A DNA stretch of 11,963 bases from Anaerolineales bacterium (GCA_919901875.1 CAKKQG010000064.1:1-11963); one strand, 5' to 3'; positions 1-9,038 are shown, numbered from the stretch's first letter. Notes: a model not told the origin generated them from the sequence alone. Translations and numbers: made by a program.

Positions 1-271
1 ACCATAGATTACCGTCTTGCGTAATGCGTTCACATCTTTCGCAGAATCTATCCATAGTACCTCAAAGCCCTGACTAGAATTTTTACATTCATAAAATCTT
101 GACTGTCGAAAAGACGGGGTTGTTTGATGCCTCTCAAAAAAATAGCGTGAATTGTTTGACTCTGTAGGTTGGTCGTGAGAGAATGTGTTGCGTCTATTCT
201 ATGCCTGCTTTCCGTCTTGTCAAATTGCATCGGCGTTAAGTTTTAGGGAGCGTAAATAAATAACTTCCCGC
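1..271. other. No recognisable gene; unassigned upstream sequence
   Basis: I cannot assign a product to this stretch. Two overlapping minus-strand frames are open. One runs from an ATG at 230 to a stop at 48 (60 codons). The other is open from 198 to the window edge, has no Met start, and ends in a fairly protein-like segment (GFEVLWIDSAKDVNALRKTV). The second could be the 3' part of a leftward gene or a decayed gene, but its upper half is Ser/Asn/Gln-rich, a composition often seen in non-coding frames, and no motif ties it to a family. I see no convincing sigma-70 promoter for the large gene at 372 here. Confidence 0.3.
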
Positions 272-339
272 AGGTGACTGTCACTGGGCTACAAGACTTG
301 GGCATTTCAAGCTTTCAATAAGCCCAGTGACAGTCACCT
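272..339. repeat. Perfect 19-bp inverted repeat with 30-nt loop
   Basis: The arm AGGTGACTGTCACTGGGCT (272-290) is matched exactly by its reverse complement at 321-339. Each arm also contains a small palindrome, GTGAC-n-GTCAC. There is no T-tract after the right arm, so it does not look like an intrinsic terminator. It ends 32 nt before the start codon of the giant gene, so in RNA it would be a strong stem in that gene's leader if transcription starts upstream. It could instead be a dispersed palindromic element of REP or MITE type, or a protein-binding site. The arms are seen directly; the role is not known. Confidence 0.75.
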
Positions 340-371
340 CAAGTACAAATTGCTTTTTAGAGAATTGAGCT

Positions 372-3300
372 ATGGCTATCGAATACATTGATCGTCCCCC
401 TCGTATCCAACCGGAACTCCCCATCGCTGAGGTTGAAATTCCTGAACCACCGGGGCAACAAACCTCTGAGCAATCTGTCATCACCCTGATCGTGCCCTTG
501 GTGACCATTGTCGGATTTGTTTTTGTGAGCGGTTCCGGCAATATCTTATTCATCATCCCTATTGGGTTGGCGATGGTGCTCTCGATAGGGCTTGCTCTTT
601 ACACAGCCCGCCAACAACGCAAGGAACTTGAAGCCAAGCAAAAGACCTATAAGGAATTTTTGGCGGAGATGCGTCAGGAAATGACGCGGTCACACAATGT
701 GCAGCGCATCTTTTTTCAACATAACTATCCAGATGCCGCCACCCTTATTGAGATAGCCGCTCGCAAAGAAACCAGCCGCTTCGGTTCACGCTTGTGGGAG
801 CGTCGCCCCAGCGACAGCGACTTTGGCGCGTTGCGGCTTGGCATTGGCAGTCGCCCGTCCACCGTCGTTTATAAATTTGAACATGGTGGCTCCAGCCCGA
901 TTGATGAAGACTTGTTGACCAAAGATGCGCGCCAGTTAGCAATTGATTCTAACATTCTCAGCAACGTGCCAATCACAATACCGTTGCGCCCGTTTGTCAA
1001 AGAGGAAAGCGACAGTGACGAGTCGCCGACCGACTCCGACAAAACTGCCGAACCGAAGGTGATCACGGCGCGACATTCTGTGGGTGTCTTCGGCAAAAAC
1101 CCTACCAACACCGCCGACTTCGCTCGCGCGACACTCGCCCACTTCACCGCCTTTCACTCCCCCATTGATTCTCGACTTTATGTAGTCGGCTTGCCCCAAG
1201 CGACGCCGGGTTGGGAATGGGCTGAGTGGCTGCCGCACTGTAATGTGCGTAGCGTGGTTGAAGAAACTGAACTTGCCCCCGGCAAGCCCAAGCAGTTGGA
1301 TCAACTGTGCTTCTCTCCAGAGAAAGAAAAAGTTTCCGATTTTTGGAAGCGCATCAAGAAAGAGTTGGATGGTCGTCAGGTGCGCTTGCGTGAAACGAGT
1401 GACGATGAATCGCAAAAAGGCGCAACCGATGTCACGCTTCCTTTTCTCCTCATCGTTGTTGATTTGTTGGGCGATATCCCCAACGACTCTCCTTTAAAGG
1501 AGGTCGCCTCGGAAGCGGTGGTTGCCACGATCAACCAGAACGGTCCGGCGCTTGGCGCCGCCATTATTTTCCTTGCCACCGACCCGTCGAGGATTCCTAG
1601 CGATTGTGTTTCCATGATCGAAGTAGCCTCCGTCGGCGAGAATGTTGTCTTCCGTTACACCGAGGTCGGAGTGAATACGCCCCGCTACATCGGCGATGCT
1701 GATGTAATGCACACAGCGGATGCGCGGCAGAAGTTCGCGGCGAAGATTCGGCGGCTCAATATCCGGCGCAGCTTCGGGAGCGATCTGCCGCACTCCGTTA
1801 ATCTGCTTGAAATGCAATCGGTGCTCGAGTCACGAAAAGTTGACACGGTGGACAAGTTGACGATCAAAGAAAACTGGGAGCGAAGCCTTCTCCCACAACA
1901 TCAAGAATGGTTGAGCGCGCCGATTGGTCTCGTCAGCATGAGAGAGATTCGGAATTTGGTCTTCTCCGCCAAAGAAGGGGGTGACGGCGTCCACGGCATG
2001 ATCGCCGGCACCACCGGATCGGGCAAATCAGAATTATTGCTGACACTCATCGCCGGGTTGGCGATCAAATATGATCCGCGCCTCGTCAACTTTGTTCTCG
2101 TGGATTTTAAAGGTGGCGCGGCTTTCGAACCGTTCAAGAAACTTCCCCATTGCGTGGACATCTTGACGAACTTGCAGGCAAATTCAGTTGAGCGAATGTT
2201 CACGGCGATCCAAGCCGTGATGGAAGAACGCGCAACGTTGTTAGCCCGAAGCGGCGCAAAAGATTTGGTCGAGTATCGCAAAAAAGTTGTCCCCCGACTC
2301 GCGCCAGACGATCCGCTGCCGCGCGTGTTCCCGCACTTGTTCATCATCGTGGATGAATTCGCTGAAATGATCACTGCCAATCCAGAGTATCGCTCTAAGT
2401 TCGAGAGCGTCACTCGCTTGGGACGCGCCTTCGGAGTCAGTTTGCTCTTGGCAACACAACGTCCATCGGGATCGGTTTCTGATCAGATGCGGGCCAATAT
2501 GAAATTCCGAATCTGCTTGCGCGTGGAAACGCCGGACGACAGCAAAGAATTGTTGGGGCAACCCGACGCGGCGTTCTTGCCCAATCTGGGTGGGCGCGGC
2601 TACATCCAAGTGGGCAATGATATTTTAACTGCCACTCAAATTGCGCGGGCGGGTGGTGATTATAGTGATGAGCGAACGGAAATTTTGCGCGACGTGATTT
2701 GGCTTGATGACGAGTCGCCCGCTTCTGCTGCCGCCGACTCCAACAACCTGCCGCTCTATTCGAGTCTTGAAGTTGCCGAGGCGTTAGGTATGAAGCCCGG
2801 CGATAAACCCAATACGTTAGTGGATTGGATCGTGGGTGTCACCGCTCTACGCGCTAAACGCGACGGCGTGCCGATTCAATCAAAGCCTTGGCCCGATCCG
2901 TTGCCGGAAAATTTGTTGCTCAACGAATCCGTCGGCGCAGATTATCTGAACACAGATCGTTTAGTAGAGGCGAACAAAACTATTGTGATCAGTGAATCAG
3001 TGGCGGCGTGGTTAAACGCTACTGAAGAGAAATCTTTGTGGCAACCTGTTGACTGGAAATCGCCGCCGCCGTTGCGAGCCGACATCGGCATCATTGACAA
3101 CCCCTATCAAGCCGAACAACGCCTGCTCACGATTGATCTCTCAACGGACCCGGTTGTTTTGTTCGGCGCCGCCGGACGCGGCAAGTCTACTTTCCTAAAA
3201 ACATTATTGACCGCGCTTGCCGCCGCCCGCTCCCCAGCCGATCTGCATATCTATGCTTTTGATTTTGGACGGGGTGGATTGAAAGCGATCAAAGCCTTGC

Positions 3301-6300
3301 CCCATCTCGGCGCATCTATTGACTCTTCGGAGACAGCGCGAGTGGATCAGTTGATGCGTATGTTACGCAATATCGTCAACGAGCGGCAAGAACGTCTGGC
3401 GAAGTATGCCTCGCTGGCTGATCATAATGCCAAGAACCCGGGCAACGTCTTCCCCGAAGTGGTAGTCGTCATAGACAACTTTGCCGAATTTAAAGAAAGC
3501 TATGAACACTTAATACCGGAGTTGATGGCGCTGATCCGTGATGGGCGATCCTTCGGAATCTATTTTGTGATCACTGCCGGCAACAGCAACGACCTGACCG
3601 GCAAGCTCTACAACTTGCTCACTCAACGACTCACCCTCACTCTAGCTGACCGCACCGCCTACAGTGAAGTGGTTGGTTCGGGCGTGCCGAATTTTGACAA
3701 TGTCCCCGGCCGCGGTTTAGTTTCTCTCGTAGTTAAAGATAAACCCGTCCCGCTCGAATTCCAGATAGCGATGCCGGGCATACCGGGTGAGCTGACCGAT
3801 CTCGATCAACCTGATCCTTATCAAGAATTGGCGCAGCGAATGGAACGGGTGTGGTTTGGCATGGGAGGGAAACGGCCCTCGGCTGAATTGCCGCGGTCGC
3901 TTACTTTGTTGGGCATGTTCTCGCTCATTGACGGCAAGCCCGTCAACCAACTATCCGATCTTGACATCGCAACAAAGTGGCAGCGCAGTATGACAGCGGA
4001 GAATCAAGAGTGGCTACGCGGCGCGATAGGTCTTATCAGCAGTAAAGAAGTTCGCACGCTTGTCTTTCAAGCGCAAGCCGATGGCGTGCATGGCATGGTC
4101 GCCGGCACCACCGGCTCCGGTAAATCGGAATTGCTTCAAACGCTCATCAGCGCGATGGCGATTCGATATGATCCGCGCCTCGTTAACTTCGTGTTGGTAG
4201 ATTATAAAGGCGGGCCCACCATCGAGCCGTTCCGCAAACTGCCTCATTGCGTGGATATGGCGACCAACCTGCAAGGCAACGCCGTCGAGCGAATCTTTAT
4301 CGCCATCAACGCCGAGATGAATCGGCGATCAGAAATTTTGGCGAAGGCTGGCGTGTCCGACCTTGTTGAATATCGCAAAAAAGTTATCCCCGGACTCAAG
4401 CCGGATTCGCCATTGCCCAATACGTTCCCACACTTGTTCATCATCGTGGATGAGTTTGCGGAGATGATTGCGCAGAACCCGGATTATCGAGTCAAGTTCG
4501 AGAGCATCACTCGCTTGGGGCGTTCCTTCGGAGTCAGTTTGATTCTTGGCACGCAACGACCCACGGGCGTTGTTTCCGATCAGATGCGGGCAAATATGAA
4601 ATTCCGAATCTGCTTGCGCGTGGAAACACCGGAGGACAGCAAAGAACTTTTGAAGCGGCCTGATGCGGCGCGTTTGCCGCAGATCGGCGGGCGCGGCTAT
4701 GTGCAGGCTGGCACCGAACTCTTGACCGAAGTGCAGGCGGCGTGGGCCGGCGCCCCCTTTGATGGCGCAACAATTAACGATCCAGCATATCCGTTAGATG
4801 TTCTCTTGCGAGTATTGGAGAAGCAAGGCGATCCACCGCGATCAATGTTGGGCTGGGTTGTCGGCGCGTTGGCGGCAGAAGCCGAGCGGTTAAACATTCC
4901 GAAACAGATGAAACCGTGGCCCGATCCGCTACCCGAAACGTTGAGTCTTAATACACCGATTGACGCCACTTACATCGCCGAAGCCAAGCACGCCAAAGAA
5001 GCCGTGATCAATCCGGCGATAGCGAATTGGATTGCCAACACAAAGGAGCTATCCTTGTGGACGCCGTTCGACTGGACGAGTCCGCTTCCCCTGCGCGCCA
5101 GCGTTGGGTTGATTGACAATCCTTTTCAGGCAGAACAACGAATCATCACAATTGATCTCGCCAGCGATCCGCTTGTGATCTTTGGCGCCTCGGGGCGTGG
5201 CAAGACAACTTTTGTAAAGACGCTTTTGCTTTCGCTTGCCGCCGTTCGCTCACCGCACGAACTTCATATATACGCACTTGACTTCGGGCGCGGCGGACTC
5301 CGATCACTCCGCTCATTGCCGCATCTCGGTGCATCCATTGATTCATCTCAGATGGATCGAGTGGAGCAGTTGTTCCGCATGGTGCGGAGCATGATGAACG
5401 AGCGTCAGGATAAATTGGCGAAGTATGCCTCGTTAGAAGATTACAACGCGCAACACAAAGATAATCCCGATACGATGTTCCCGGCGGTCGTGATCGTGGT
5501 AGATAACATGGCTGAGTTCAAAGAAAATTACGAATATCTGATCCCGGATTTGATCGCTATGGTGCGCGATGGGCGATCTTTTGGCATCTACTGTGTGATC
5601 ACTGCCGGTCAACCGAATGATGTTCCGCCGAAACTCTATAACGTCCTTTCGCAACGATTGACGTTTACTTTGTCGGATGCAACGGCTTACTCCGATATTG
5701 TCGGACGGGGCGCACTCTCGTTGCAGAATGTGCCGGGTCGTGGACTCATCAACATAGAAGGACAGCCATTGGAGTTTCATGCCGCTGTTCCGATCATCGT
5801 CGGCGAGAAAGATGCGTATACCAAAATTGCTGACCGCATGGAAAAAGTATGGTTCGCCATGGGCGGCAAACGCCCGGCGGCGGAGATTCCAAAAGCCATC
5901 ACCTTGCTGGAGATGTATCAAGTCATTCTAGGGAAGAAGACTGACCGTATCGGCGACTTAAACATTGCCGAGAATTGGCGACGGAGTATGTTGCCGGAAA
6001 ATCAGGAATGGCTCACTGCGCCTATCGGGCTGATCTCCAGCAAAGAAGTTCGTAACATGATCTTCTCTGCCAAAGCAGGCGGTGACGGCGTGCATGGTAT
6101 GGCGGCTGGCACCACCGGCTCCGGCAAATCGGAATTGATTCAAACTCTGATCAGCGCCATGGCAATTAAATATGATCCACGCATTGTGAACTTCGTGTTG
6201 GTGGATTACAAAGGCGGTCCCACCGTTGAACCTTTCCGCAAATTGCCGCACTGCGTGGATCTCGCCACGAACTTGCAAGGCAACGCCGTCGAGCGCATCT

Positions 6301-9038
6301 TCATCGCCATCAATGCCGAAATGAATCGGCGCTCGGAAATTTTGGCGAAGGCTGGCGTGGCAGATTTAGTTGAGTATCGCAAAAAAGTTATTCCGACGCT
6401 GAAGCCCGGCTCGCCGTTCCCGGACACCTTTCCGCACCTATTCATCATCGTGGATGAATTTGCGGAGATGATCACGCAGAACCCGGATTACAAAGCCAAG
6501 TTTGAATCCATCACACGGTTGGGCCGTTCTTTCGGCGTTAGCCTGATCCTCGCCACGCAACGTCCTTCGGGCGCGGTCACTGACCAGATGCGGGCTAACA
6601 TGAAATTCCGTATTTGCTTGCGCGTGGAAACCACGGATGACAGTAAAGAAATGCTGGGGCGTCCGGATGCGGCAACCCTTCCGGCTATCGGCGGACGCGG
6701 CTACATTCAGGTGGGCGGCGGCACGATCATGGAAGTGCAAGCGGCATGGTCCGGCGCGCCTTACGATGAAACCAAACCCGATGCGGTGTATCCCGTGCCG
6801 GATATTCTTGATGCGTTGGATAAGCAGAACGATCCGCCGCGCTCTCTGCTCGGCTGGTTGGTCGGAGCGTTGGCGGCCGAATCTGGGCGACAGCACATCC
6901 CCAAACAATTCAAGCCGTGGCCCGATCCTCTGCCTGAAAAACTGCCGCTCAACACTCCTGTCAATGCAGAATACATTCAGCAAGGCAAGTTAGGAAAAGA
7001 GATCGTCATCAATCCATCTATTGCATCTTGGATGGACAACGCCGAGGGGAAGCCGTTGTGGTTGCCGCGTGATGAGAAGAAGCCGTTGGTGGCAAACGCG
7101 CTCATCGGGATCGTAGATAACACTTTCCTCGCTGAACAACGTGTTCTCAACATTGACCTCTCTGGTGATCCGCTAATTATTTTTGGCGCGGCGGGACGCG
7201 GCAAAACCACTTTCTTAAAATCACTGCTTATCTCGTTGGCGGCGCAATACTCGCCGGCCGACTTACACATTTTTGCCCTCGACTTTGGACGCGGCGGATT
7301 AAAAGCTCTCCGCAAACTTCCGCATGTGGGCGGCATCGTAGAAACTAACGAAGAAGAGCGAGTCGAACGGTTGATCCGCATGCTCCGCAACATCCTTGAC
7401 GAACGACAATTGAAGCTTCAGGCTTACGACTCGCTGGCTGATTACAATGCCAAAAATCCCGAGGCGGCTTTCCCGCCGGTGGTAGTTGCTATAGATAATG
7501 TTTCTGAGTTCAGAGAAATGTATGAGCGCTTCCTGCCCGATCTCATTGCGCTGGTTCGTGATGGGCGTTCCTTCGGGATGTATTTTGTGATCGCCACCAC
7601 GCTGACGAATGATGTGCCATCCAAATTATTTAATTTGCTGACACAGCGCATGACGTTCACCTTGTCTGATCCTTCGGAATATTCCGGCATTGTCGGGCGC
7701 GGTTGGCCCGGATTTAATGATGTGCCGGGGCGCGGCTTGATGGTAGACCTGGTGAATGACAGACCCCAACCTCTTGAGTTTCAAACAGCGACGCCCATTG
7801 GTGAGGCAGAGACCGATTACTATAAAGAACTGTCTCTGTATATGGAAAAGGCTTGGGCAACTTTAGAGAATCAAACACCGGCGTTAAAGGCAAAACGCCC
7901 GAAGTCGGTTGAGCCGTTGGCTAAAGTAATTGATGTAGCGACGCTTTTGCCGCCGTTGGGGCAAGGCACTCTGCCAAAATCTGCGGCGTTGGGCATCAAT
8001 GATTTGGATCGCGAGCCGGTGCGGGTCGAATTCCAAGATAAAGGATCGCACTGGATGGTGGTGGGACCGCCCGTCACCGGCAAGACGACCACCCTACGCT
8101 CGTTGGTGTTGGCGTTAGCCCATTCCTATTCGCCCGATCAATTGGCGATGGTGCTGGTAGATTCATCGGACACCTCACGTCGCTTCTTTAATTTTGGAGG
8201 GAGTAGCGAAAACTTGCTGGAGAGTTTGCCGCATGTTCTCGCCACTGTCACCAACGCCAAAGAAATGGATGAGGTGGTGATGCGTTTGCGCGCCGAGTAT
8301 GACGAGCAGGTCATCGCCCAATTGCAAGGCAAGACCGCTGTCTTCATCCCCGAGAATAATCAGAAACGATCCATCGTGGTCATTGTGGATCATTACGACG
8401 ACGCCGAGAGCTTGAATAAAGGTAAGCTAGGGCTTACTGGTTTGAGCGAGATTGGCAAAGGCAAGAATCTTCATTTCGTCGTCGGCGGCACGTTAGGCAT
8501 TCTCAGAGGCGGCGGCGACGAATTCCGCAAGCGAGTGGAGGCGGCGCGCTTTACGTTGGTGTTACAAGATTACGAAGCCGTCCGATACATGGGCGCGCGC
8601 GGCAACTTCACCCTCACCAAAGAATTGCCGCCGGGTCGCGGTTTTCTGGTCAAGGCGGTGCAAGCGTCGCTGGTGCAAATGGCGACGCCCTCCAGCCACC
8701 CCTCACCACAAGAGTATTTCGATCAGTGGATCGGATCGATTCGAGGAAAATATCAACGCGCGCAATGGAGCTATCACGCCAAAGACCTCACCGCTTTGGA
8801 AGCCGCCATTCGCGGTGAAACTGTTTCGGTGGCGGCGCCACCACCCGCGGCAGCCGCCGCCAGTGACGCCATGGCTGAACTGGCGAAGATGATGAGTATG
8901 CAGGCGAATATGATCAGCAGCTTTACTACAAAAGAAATACCGGACGCGACGCCGAACACAATGGCGTCGGTCACGATTGAGGACGATAAAGACGAGTCGT
9001 CGAAAAAGACTCGCAGTGAGAAATCCAGAAAGAAGTAA
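372..9038 (+). CDS. Giant EccC/EssC-family type VII secretion ATPase with seven FtsK/SpoIIIE modules
   Basis: This is a membrane-anchored motor that, by family, would bind WXG100-type substrates and drive their export. Residues 1-35 carry an EccC-like 'RPPRIQPELP' start. Two membrane helices follow (about 36-53 and 57-77), then a basic stalk and the N-terminal domain with the family signature LWERRPSDSDF near residue 140. That domain has a Walker B-like strand (IVVD364) but no P-loop. Seven ATPase modules follow. D1 modules have GTTGSGKS at 546, 1245 and 1913 with VDE ending at 662, 1361 and 2029. D2 modules have GAAGRGKS, GASGRGKT and GAAGRGKT at 932, 1605 and 2272, each with IDN or VDN at 1035-36, 1711-12 and 2375-76. 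The terminal module has GPPVTGKT at 2565 and VDHYDD at 2672. Usual family length is about 1300-1500 aa, so the excess equals two extra D1-D2 units. The tail (about 2820-2888) is Ala/Pro- and Met-rich, ending in Lys/Ser. The frame is unbroken. The ribosome site is weak (GAG around 360-369). The family call is strong; the transported substrate is unknown. Confidence 0.93.
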   Translation: MAIEYIDRPPRIQPELPIAEVEIPEPPGQQTSEQSVITLIVPLVTIVGFVFVSGSGNILFIIPIGLAMVLSIGLALYTARQQRKELEAKQKTYKEFLAEMRQEMTRSHNVQRIFFQHNYPDAATLIEIAARKETSRFGSRLWERRPSDSDFGALRLGIGSRPSTVVYKFEHGGSSPIDEDLLTKDARQLAIDSNILSNVPITIPLRPFVKEESDSDESPTDSDKTAEPKVITARHSVGVFGKNPTNTADFARATLAHFTAFHSPIDSRLYVVGLPQATPGWEWAEWLPHCNVRSVVEETELAPGKPKQLDQLCFSPEKEKVSDFWKRIKKELDGRQVRLRETSDDESQKGATDVTLPFLLIVVDLLGDIPNDSPLKEVASEAVVATINQNGPALGAAIIFLATDPSRIPSDCVSMIEVASVGENVVFRYTEVGVNTPRYIGDADVMHTADARQKFAAKIRRLNIRRSFGSDLPHSVNLLEMQSVLESRKVDTVDKLTIKENWERSLLPQHQEWLSAPIGLVSMREIRNLVFSAKEGGDGVHGMIAGTTGSGKSELLLTLIAGLAIKYDPRLVNFVLVDFKGGAAFEPFKKLPHCVDILTNLQANSVERMFTAIQAVMEERATLLARSGAKDLVEYRKKVVPRLAPDDPLPRVFPHLFIIVDEFAEMITANPEYRSKFESVTRLGRAFGVSLLLATQRPSGSVSDQMRANMKFRICLRVETPDDSKELLGQPDAAFLPNLGGRGYIQVGNDILTATQIARAGGDYSDERTEILRDVIWLDDESPASAAADSNNLPLYSSLEVAEALGMKPGDKPNTLVDWIVGVTALRAKRDGVPIQSKPWPDPLPENLLLNESVGADYLNTDRLVEANKTIVISESVAAWLNATEEKSLWQPVDWKSPPPLRADIGIIDNPYQAEQRLLTIDLSTDPVVLFGAAGRGKSTFLKTLLTALAAARSPADLHIYAFDFGRGGLKAIKALPHLGASIDSSETARVDQLMRMLRNIVNERQERLAKYASLADHNAKNPGNVFPEVVVVIDNFAEFKESYEHLIPELMALIRDGRSFGIYFVITAGNSNDLTGKLYNLLTQRLTLTLADRTAYSEVVGSGVPNFDNVPGRGLVSLVVKDKPVPLEFQIAMPGIPGELTDLDQPDPYQELAQRMERVWFGMGGKRPSAELPRSLTLLGMFSLIDGKPVNQLSDLDIATKWQRSMTAENQEWLRGAIGLISSKEVRTLVFQAQADGVHGMVAGTTGSGKSELLQTLISAMAIRYDPRLVNFVLVDYKGGPTIEPFRKLPHCVDMATNLQGNAVERIFIAINAEMNRRSEILAKAGVSDLVEYRKKVIPGLKPDSPLPNTFPHLFIIVDEFAEMIAQNPDYRVKFESITRLGRSFGVSLILGTQRPTGVVSDQMRANMKFRICLRVETPEDSKELLKRPDAARLPQIGGRGYVQAGTELLTEVQAAWAGAPFDGATINDPAYPLDVLLRVLEKQGDPPRSMLGWVVGALAAEAERLNIPKQMKPWPDPLPETLSLNTPIDATYIAEAKHAKEAVINPAIANWIANTKELSLWTPFDWTSPLPLRASVGLIDNPFQAEQRIITIDLASDPLVIFGASGRGKTTFVKTLLLSLAAVRSPHELHIYALDFGRGGLRSLRSLPHLGASIDSSQMDRVEQLFRMVRSMMNERQDKLAKYASLEDYNAQHKDNPDTMFPAVVIVVDNMAEFKENYEYLIPDLIAMVRDGRSFGIYCVITAGQPNDVPPKLYNVLSQRLTFTLSDATAYSDIVGRGALSLQNVPGRGLINIEGQPLEFHAAVPIIVGEKDAYTKIADRMEKVWFAMGGKRPAAEIPKAITLLEMYQVILGKKTDRIGDLNIAENWRRSMLPENQEWLTAPIGLISSKEVRNMIFSAKAGGDGVHGMAAGTTGSGKSELIQTLISAMAIKYDPRIVNFVLVDYKGGPTVEPFRKLPHCVDLATNLQGNAVERIFIAINAEMNRRSEILAKAGVADLVEYRKKVIPTLKPGSPFPDTFPHLFIIVDEFAEMITQNPDYKAKFESITRLGRSFGVSLILATQRPSGAVTDQMRANMKFRICLRVETTDDSKEMLGRPDAATLPAIGGRGYIQVGGGTIMEVQAAWSGAPYDETKPDAVYPVPDILDALDKQNDPPRSLLGWLVGALAAESGRQHIPKQFKPWPDPLPEKLPLNTPVNAEYIQQGKLGKEIVINPSIASWMDNAEGKPLWLPRDEKKPLVANALIGIVDNTFLAEQRVLNIDLSGDPLIIFGAAGRGKTTFLKSLLISLAAQYSPADLHIFALDFGRGGLKALRKLPHVGGIVETNEEERVERLIRMLRNILDERQLKLQAYDSLADYNAKNPEAAFPPVVVAIDNVSEFREMYERFLPDLIALVRDGRSFGMYFVIATTLTNDVPSKLFNLLTQRMTFTLSDPSEYSGIVGRGWPGFNDVPGRGLMVDLVNDRPQPLEFQTATPIGEAETDYYKELSLYMEKAWATLENQTPALKAKRPKSVEPLAKVIDVATLLPPLGQGTLPKSAALGINDLDREPVRVEFQDKGSHWMVVGPPVTGKTTTLRSLVLALAHSYSPDQLAMVLVDSSDTSRRFFNFGGSSENLLESLPHVLATVTNAKEMDEVVMRLRAEYDEQVIAQLQGKTAVFIPENNQKRSIVVIVDHYDDAESLNKGKLGLTGLSEIGKGKNLHFVVGGTLGILRGGGDEFRKRVEAARFTLVLQDYEAVRYMGARGNFTLTKELPPGRGFLVKAVQASLVQMATPSSHPSPQEYFDQWIGSIRGKYQRAQWSYHAKDLTALEAAIRGETVSVAAPPPAAAAASDAMAELAKMMSMQANMISSFTTKEIPDATPNTMASVTIEDDKDESSKKTRSEKSRKK
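1785..3887 (+). repeat. D1-D2 repeat unit 1 (residues ~472-1172)
   Basis: This is the first of three tandem in-frame units within the secretion ATPase. It begins at the 'LPHSVNLLEM' strand, continues through the complete D1 (K552, D661, E662), then the GRGK/DN D2, and ends at the 'WFGMGGKRP' linker. It is about 30 residues longer than the other two, with the extra length between D1 and D2. It keeps DFKGGA after the D1 P-loop, which is the usual EccC form, whereas units 2 and 3 have DYKGGP. It therefore looks like the more ancestral copy. Boundaries are set by protein alignment by eye and are good to about ten residues. Confidence 0.85.
3888..5885 (+). repeat. D1-D2 repeat unit 2 (residues ~1173-1838)
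   Basis: This is the second tandem unit. It starts at 'LPRSLTLLGM', has D1 with K1251 and D1360-E1361, and D2 with K1611 and D1711-N1712. It closely resembles unit 3: both share DYKGGP, 'RIFIAINAEMNRRSEILAKAG' in nearly the same DNA, and a shortened D1-D2 linker ending in 'AAWxGAP'. A 24-nt stretch at 4332-4355 recurs exactly at 6336-6359. A 50-nt stretch at 4578-4627 matches unit 1 (2481-2530) at 49 positions. The spacing from the D1 P-loop here to that of unit 3 is 668 residues. Confidence 0.85.
5886..7916 (+). repeat. D1-D2 repeat unit 3 (residues ~1839-2515)
   Basis: This is the third tandem unit. It starts at 'IPKAITLLEM', has D1 with K1919 and D2028-E2029, and D2 with K2278 and D2375-N2376. 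Its D2 has diverged at the site following the FGRGG motif (HVGGIVETNE in place of HLGASIDSS in units 1 and 2). It leads directly into the terminal degenerate module, which does not share the D1 or D2 sequence patterns and corresponds to the single D3 of ordinary family members. Confidence 0.85.

Noticed and set aside
272..339. Intrinsic terminator of an upstream gene
   Set aside because: The loop is 30 nt long and no T-tract follows either arm.
936..6993. Long open frames on the minus strand (for example 936-1415, 5433-5921, 6438-6983) and plus-strand frames at 1243-1497 and 6637-6993
   Set aside because: They lie wholly inside the ATPase gene, recur at equivalent places of the repeat units as expected of shadows, and show no domain or ribosome site.
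1785..7916. CRISPR or other short-repeat array
   Set aside because: The repetition is a 2-kb coding unit; no short regularly spaced direct repeats are present anywhere in the window.
372..9038. The internal tandem repeat could be an assembly artefact
   Set aside because: The three units differ throughout at DNA and protein level, have different lengths (about 701, 666 and 677 residues) and unit-specific linkers, so they are not copies made by misassembly. A collapsed or missing further unit cannot be excluded.
372..9038. DNA translocase of the FtsK/SpoIIIE chromosome-pumping type
   Set aside because: There is no four-helix FtsK membrane domain and no gamma winged-helix domain; the N-terminal signature and D1 motifs such as 'RICLRVETPDDSKELLG' fit EccC/EssC.
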